Shown in pieces: positions 60,100-64,000 of a stretch of DNA of 64,000 nucleotides. The notes beneath the pieces were generated by a model, which ran no database searches, was not told the origin of the DNA, and saw only the letters and a list, made by a program, of their open reading frames with translations. Source of the DNA: Azospirillum sp. TSH100 (GTDB lineage: Bacteria > Pseudomonadota > Alphaproteobacteria > Azospirillales > Azospirillaceae); contig NZ_CP039634.1 in assembly GCF_004923295.1 (NCBI RefSeq), forward strand, positions 2,322,001 to 2,386,000, given 5' to 3'. Numbering within the stretch: position 1 is the stretch's first letter; each line of letters starts with the position of its first letter. A program made the translations under genes and the position numbers.

Positions 60100-60657
60100 T
60101 CAGACCTGCATGATTTCCTTTTCTTTTTGCGCAAGCGTATCGTCGACCAGCTTGATGTGCTGATCGGTCAGCACCTGCACCCTGTCCGCCTGGACCTTGT
60201 GCTCGTCCTGAGTGATCTCGCTGGCCTTCTCGGCCTTCTTCAGACCGTCCATGCCGTCGCGACGGATGTTGCGGACGGCGATACGGCACTGCTCGGCGTA
60301 CTTGTGAGCGACCTTCGCCAGTTCGGCACGGCGCTCCTGCGTCAGGTCGGGCAGCGGAACGCGGATGACCTGGCCCTCGGCCTGCGGGTTCAGACCCAAG
60401 CCGCTGTCGCGGATGGCCTTCTCGACCGCCTTGGTCATGCCGCGGTCCCACACCTGGACCGAGATCAGGCGCGGTTCCGGAACGGAGACCGTCGCGACCT
60501 CGCGCAGGTGCATGCGGCTGCCGTAGGCCTCCACCATCACCGGTTCGAGCAGATTGGACGAGGCGCGACCGGTACGCAGACCGCCCAGTTCCTTGCGAAA
60601 CGACTCAAGCGCGCCTTCCATGCGGCGCTTCAGATCCGATAGGTCGGGCGCAGCCAC
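60100..60657 (-). CDS. frr: Ribosome recycling factor
   Basis: Splits post-termination ribosomes with EF-G. The 185-residue two-domain protein shows [20 protein letters not shown] (the conserved RTGRA segment), [17 protein letters not shown] and [17 protein letters not shown]. Full length. Four nt after pyrH on the same strand. Confidence 0.97.
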   Translation of the reverse strand: MAAPDLSDLKRRMEGALESFRKELGGLRTGRASSNLLEPVMVEAYGSRMHLREVATVSVPEPRLISVQVWDRGMTKAVEKAIRDSGLGLNPQAEGQVIRVPLPDLTQERRAELAKVAHKYAEQCRIAVRNIRRDGMDGLKKAEKASEITQDEHKVQADRVQVLTDQHIKLVDDTLAQKEKEIMQV

Positions 60658-60661
60658 GGGC

Positions 60662-61417
60662 CTACTCCCTTTCTTCCGTTATGATGGTGTGCTTGCCACG
60701 GCCCTGCATCACTTCAGCGAAGGCGCCGGGCGTGTGAATCGAGAAGACCAGAATGGGGATGTGATTCTCGCGCGACAGCGCGATCGCCGAAGCATCCATC
60801 ACCTGCAGCTCCTTGGTAAGGACATCCATGTAGGTGAGGCGTTCGTAATGCTGGGCCGAGGGATCCTTCTTCGGATCGGCGGTATAGACGCCATCGACCT
60901 GCGTGCCCTTCAGCAGACCGTCACAGCCCATTTCTGAGGCGCGCAGCGCCGCGGCGGTGTCGGTGGTGAAGAAGGGGTTGCCGGTGCCGGCGGCGAAGAT
61001 CACCACCCGCCCCTTTTCCATGTGACGGACCGCGCGGCGCCGGATATAGGGCTCGCAGACCGTCGACATGGGAATGGCCGACTGCACCCGCGTGCTGACG
61101 CCCATCCGTTCGAGCGCGCTCTGCATCGAGAGCGCGTTCATCACGGTGGCGAGCATGCCGATATAGTCGGCCGAGGCACGCTCCATGCCGCTCGCCGCAC
61201 CCTTCACACCCCGGAAGATGTTCCCCCCGCCGATGACCAGACAGACCTGGACGCCGAGCGCGATGACCGCCTTCACCTCGCTGGCGATGCGGTTCACCAT
61301 CTCCGGGTCCAGACCATAGTCGCGCTGACCCATCAGCGCCTCGCCCGACACCTTGAGGAGGACGCGCTTGTAGCGGACGCCCTCGGCCGGCGCGGTGGTC
61401 CCGGTGGTTTCGACCAT
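60662..61417 (-). CDS. pyrH: UMP kinase
   Basis: Phosphorylates UMP to UDP; allosterically controlled and hexameric in bacteria. The 251-residue protein contains [26 protein letters not shown], and [16 protein letters not shown]. The start ATG at 61417 lies within a conserved rpsB-tsf-pyrH-frr order. Confidence 0.97.
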   Translation of the reverse strand: MVETTGTTAPAEGVRYKRVLLKVSGEALMGQRDYGLDPEMVNRIASEVKAVIALGVQVCLVIGGGNIFRGVKGAASGMERASADYIGMLATVMNALSMQSALERMGVSTRVQSAIPMSTVCEPYIRRRAVRHMEKGRVVIFAAGTGNPFFTTDTAAALRASEMGCDGLLKGTQVDGVYTADPKKDPSAQHYERLTYMDVLTKELQVMDASAIALSRENHIPILVFSIHTPGAFAEVMQGRGKHTIITEERE

Positions 61418-61484
61418 GGGGGGAACGCTCCCTTGCTGTTTCAGACTGCGGCGTATGGACCTTCAGCGTTGGACCTTACCGGTC

Positions 61485-62417
61485 TCAGCCCTGACCACCT
61501 GCGGCGGCGGCGACTTCGGCGGCGAAGTCCGACTGGGCCTTCTCGATGCCCTCGCCCAGCGCGAAGCGGGTGAAGGCGGTCACCTTGACCGGAGCGCCGA
61601 TGTCCTTGGCGGCGTTCTCCACCACCTTGCGGACCTTGGTCTCGCCATCGATCACGTAGGTCTGCTCCAGCAGGCAGACTTCCTCGTAGTATTTGCGGAC
61701 GCGGCCTTCGACCATCTTCTCGATGATGTTCTCCGGCTTGCCCGAAGCGCGGGCCTGCTCGGCCAGCACGTTGCGCTCACGCTCCAGCGACGAGCTGTCG
61801 ACATCGGCGATGTCCAGCGCGTCCGGACGGGCGGCGGCGATGTGCATGGCGATCTGCTTGCCGAGATCGGCCAGCTTGCCGGCGTCGCCGGTCGACTCCA
61901 GAGCGACCAGAACGCCGATCTTGCCCAGGCCCGGCGCGATGGCCGAGTGGACGTAGCTGACGACCACGCCGGCCGAAACCGACAGGGTGACGCTGCGGCG
62001 CAGGTTCATGTTCTCGCCGACGGTGGCGATCAGGCTGGTCAGCTCGTCCTGGGCGGTGTGCGAGGTGCCCGGATAGGCGGCGGCCTTCAGGGCCTCGACG
62101 TCGCCACCGGTTGCCAGGGCCAGCTCGGCAGCCTTGGCGGCGAAAGCCTGGAACTTGTCGTTGCGGGCGACGAAGTCGGTCTCGGCGTTCACCTCGACCA
62201 CGGCACCCTTGGTGCCGGCGGTGGCGACGGCGACCAGACCCTCGGCGGCGATGCGGCCCGACTTCTTGGCGGCGGCGGCGAGGCCCTTCTTGCGCAGCCA
62301 GTCGACGGCGCCCTCGAGGTCGCCCTGCGTCTCGTTCAGCGCCTTCTTGCAATCCATCATGCCCGCGCCGGTCTTCTCGCGCAGTTCCTTGACGAGCGAG
62401 GCGGTAATCTCGGCCAT
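61485..62417 (-). CDS. tsf: Elongation factor Ts
   Basis: Nucleotide-exchange factor for EF-Tu. The 310-residue protein begins [20 protein letters not shown], continuing into MDCKKAL (the N-terminal UBA-like domain), and has the TDFVARND core and an ANGKAI-like dimerization region. A start at 62417 is preferred over 62438 because GGAAGAGGG lies just upstream and it matches the family start. Confidence 0.97.
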   Translation of the reverse strand: MAEITASLVKELREKTGAGMMDCKKALNETQGDLEGAVDWLRKKGLAAAAKKSGRIAAEGLVAVATAGTKGAVVEVNAETDFVARNDKFQAFAAKAAELALATGGDVEALKAAAYPGTSHTAQDELTSLIATVGENMNLRRSVTLSVSAGVVVSYVHSAIAPGLGKIGVLVALESTGDAGKLADLGKQIAMHIAAARPDALDIADVDSSSLERERNVLAEQARASGKPENIIEKMVEGRVRKYYEEVCLLEQTYVIDGETKVRKVVENAAKDIGAPVKVTAFTRFALGEGIEKAQSDFAAEVAAAAGGQG

Positions 62418-62511
62418 GTTGCGCCCTCTTCCTTCCAAGCGATCCGGCTGGCGGATCGGATTGAGTCACAAAGTCAAAACGGGTGGCAACCCATCAAAAA
62501 GGCAGCCCATA

Positions 62512-62553
62512 AAAAAGGCAGCCGGGCCATAGGTCATAAGGCCCGGCTGCCCT
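62512..62553 (-). terminator. Terminator/attenuator between rpsB and tsf
   Basis: A 12-bp GC stem (62517-62528 with 62540-62551), followed on the minus strand by a T run (62511-62516). It lies 14 nt after rpsB and probably lowers read-through into tsf rather than stopping it completely. Confidence 0.85.
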
Positions 62554-62566
62554 TGAACCGTCAGGG

Positions 62567-63346
62567 TCAGGCCTGGGCGGTCTCGGCGGTCTCTTCCTCC
62601 GGCAGCTGCTCGGCCGGGGCGTCCTCAGCGGCGCCGACGTCGATGCCGGCGGCGCTCATCTCGGCCTGCAGGCCGTCAAGCACGGCGCCGACCGTCAGGT
62701 CGCAGTACAGCTCGATGGCGCGCAGCGCGTCGTCGTTGCCGGGGATCGGGAAGGCCACGCCATCCGGATCGGAGTTGCTGTCGAGGACCGCGATGACCGG
62801 GATGCCCAGCTTGTTGGCTTCCTTGACCGCGATCGACTCCTTGTTGGTGTCGATGATGAAGATGACGTCCGGCAGGCCGCCCATCTCCTTGATGCCGCCC
62901 AGCGCACGCTCCAGCTTGTCGCGCTCGCGGGTCAGCTCCAGGATTTCGCGCTTGGTCAGGCCCGAAGTGTCGCCACCCAGGCGCTCTTCCATCTCGCGCA
63001 GGCGCTTGATCGACTGGGAGATGGTCTTCCAGTTGGTCAGCATGCCGCCGAGCCAGCGGTGGTTGACATAGTACTGGCCACACTTGGCGGCAGCCTCGGC
63101 GATGCGCTCCTGGGCCTGGCGCTTGGTGCCGACGAACAGGACGCGACCACCGCCGGCGACGACGTCACGCACGGCCTGGAGGGCGCGGTGCAGCATCGGG
63201 ACGGTCTGCTCGAGGTCGATGACGTGCACGCCATTGCGGACGCCGAAGATGTACTGGTTCATCTTCGGGTTCCAGCGGCGGGTGTGGTGACCGAAGTGGA
63301 CACCGGCTTCCAGCAGCTGGCGCATGGTGAAGGTGGGCATGGTCAT
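62567..63346 (-). CDS. rpsB: 30S ribosomal protein S2
   Basis: Structural protein of the small ribosomal subunit. The 259-residue protein has [36 protein letters not shown], and the [10 protein letters not shown] loop, with a C-terminal acidic extension ([20 protein letters not shown]). Start ATG at 63346; an in-frame ATG two codons later is equally plausible. Its own promoter sits about 140 nt upstream. Confidence 0.97.
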   Translation of the reverse strand: MTMPTFTMRQLLEAGVHFGHHTRRWNPKMNQYIFGVRNGVHVIDLEQTVPMLHRALQAVRDVVAGGGRVLFVGTKRQAQERIAEAAAKCGQYYVNHRWLGGMLTNWKTISQSIKRLREMEERLGGDTSGLTKREILELTRERDKLERALGGIKEMGGLPDVIFIIDTNKESIAVKEANKLGIPVIAVLDSNSDPDGVAFPIPGNDDALRAIELYCDLTVGAVLDGLQAEMSAAGIDVGAAEDAPAEQLPEEETAETAQA

Positions 63347-63487
63347 GTGGAAAAAATCCCTTTTTCCGGTTGCTCCGCCGCGGGCATTGTCGACAGCACA
63401 TGAAGTCCATGGCCGAAGACACCGGATCGGGCCATCGGAGTAAAGCCGAGGGTCCGCCAGCCCGCGTGAGGTTTTGACGACGGCGCT

Positions 63488-63516
63488 TACATAGCCCCGC
63501 ACGCGCATGTTGACAA
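63488..63516 (-). promoter_or_regulatory. Candidate promoter for rpsB
   Basis: On the minus strand: TTGTCA (63511-63516), a 17-nt spacer, then TATGTA (63488-63493). Good hexamers and spacing, about 140 nt before the rpsB start and just downstream of the aspS terminator. Confidence 0.65.
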
Positions 63517-63518
63517 GG

Positions 63519-63556
63519 AAAAAGGCCACCCGGACCTGCGTCCGGATGGCCTTTTC
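63519..63556 (-). terminator. Terminator after aspS
   Basis: A 16-bp stem with one mismatch (63520-63535 with 63540-63555) and a T run on the minus strand, directly downstream of the aspS stop. Confidence 0.8.
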
Positions 63557-63587
63557 ACCAATTCGCAAAACAGCGGCAGCGAGGCCG

Positions 63588-64000
63588 TTACGCCTGCGGC
63601 GCGGACGGGGCCGCGACCTTCGGCTTGGGCAGGTCGAGCTTCAGGTGCAGTTCCCGCAGGCGGGCGGTGTCGACCGGCGCCGGGGCCTGCATCAGCAGGT
63701 CTTCGGCCCGCTGGTTGAGCGGGAAGGCGATGACTTCGCGGATGTTCGGCTCATCGGCCAGGAGCATGACGATGCGGTCGATGCCAGGAGCCGAGCCGCC
63801 GTGAGGCGGGGCGCCCAGCTTGAAGGCGCTCAGCATGCCGCCGAATCGGGCTTCCAGTTCCTCCGGCGGATAGCCGGCGATCTCGAAGGCCTTGTACATC
63901 ACCTCCGGCAAATGGTTGCGGATGGCGCCGGACGACAGCTCCACGCCATTGCAGACGATGTCGTACTGGTAAGCCTTGATGTCGAGCGGGTTCATCGTCT
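63588..64000 (-). CDS. aspS: Aspartate-tRNA ligase, C-terminal part (partial)
   Basis: Aspartyl-tRNA synthetase, cut by the window end, so only the last 137 codons are visible. Motif 3 of class II synthetases is clear ([20 protein letters not shown]), together with the [15 protein letters not shown] tail typical of bacterial AspS. Alphaproteobacteria often have a non-discriminating AspRS that also makes Asp-tRNA-Asn; the visible part cannot tell. A terminator follows, separating it from rpsB. Confidence 0.95.
   Translation of the reverse strand, partial: TMNPLDIKAYQYDIVCNGVELSSGAIRNHLPEVMYKAFEIAGYPPEELEARFGGMLSAFKLGAPPHGGSAPGIDRIVMLLADEPNIREVIAFPLNQRAEDLLMQAPAPVDTARLRELHLKLDLPKPKVAAPSAPQA

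Overview
The window is a GC-rich stretch of chromosome from an alphaproteobacterium, most likely Azospirillum or a close relative (Rhodospirillales/Azospirillaceae). The evidence is gene content and order: a trpGDC cluster running into moaC-moeA-lexA, gltX-gltA beside comEC, a MucR/Ros regulator next to an HU gene, alphaproteobacterial LexA boxes (GTTC-N7-GTTC), a globin-coupled chemotaxis receptor, and many ATGA-overlapped operons. I see no rRNA, tRNA, insertion sequence, CRISPR array or plasmid/phage module. It reads as core chromosome with a few accessory single genes.

Layout. 1-3.6 kb: the end of pyrC, then plsY, acetoacetyl-CoA synthetase and a small HAD phosphatase. 3.6-9.2 kb: a TerC-family membrane protein, HU, a MucR-like regulator, sigma-32 (rpoH) and a soluble globin-coupled chemoreceptor. 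9.2-14.2 kb: the most accessory-looking part, with an AT-rich patch, a GNAT enzyme, unknown proteins, two alpha/beta hydrolases and a lytic transglycosylase. 14.2-22.6 kb: uvrB, a GAF-GGDEF diguanylate cyclase, a DUF6285/phosphotransferase pair, a large GH17-GT2 beta-glucan enzyme and a small charged protein.

22.6-28.4 kb: the complete glycine cleavage operon gcvT-gcvH-gcvPA-gcvPB behind a tandem glycine riboswitch, with an orphan phage-like C1q-type protein gene divergent from it. 28.4-36.6 kb: a lipoprotein, ispH, a cobalamin operon (cupin-cobU-cobO-cobQ), an alpha/beta hydrolase, FmdB, a CopZ-like metal-binding protein, a YibQ-type deacetylase-like protein and a small secreted protein. 36.6-49.6 kb: trpG-trpD-trpC-GNAT-moaC-moeA, lexA with two SOS boxes, comEC, gltX, gltA, a rhodanese divergent from an FtrA-like regulator, and gloA.

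49.6-64 kb (all minus strand): the conserved translation/envelope supercluster. In transcription order it runs aspS (partial), rpsB, tsf, pyrH, frr, uppS, cdsA, dxr, rseP, bamA, skp, fabZ, lpxA, lpxI, lpxB. It links ribosome function to isoprenoid, phospholipid, lipid A and outer-membrane protein biogenesis. The usual lpxD between bamA/skp and fabZ is missing; only a 225-bp gap with a hairpin is there.

I did not find a clearly new multi-gene system. The observations most worth a second look are the orphan C1q-like gene beside the gcv riboswitch, the missing lpxD, the GH17-GT2 fusion with its small neighbour, a MucR homologue lacking one zinc ligand, and ComEC without its nuclease domain. Start codons were adjusted by hand where a Shine-Dalgarno sequence or family alignment supported it. 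All family assignments come from motif recognition, without database searches.
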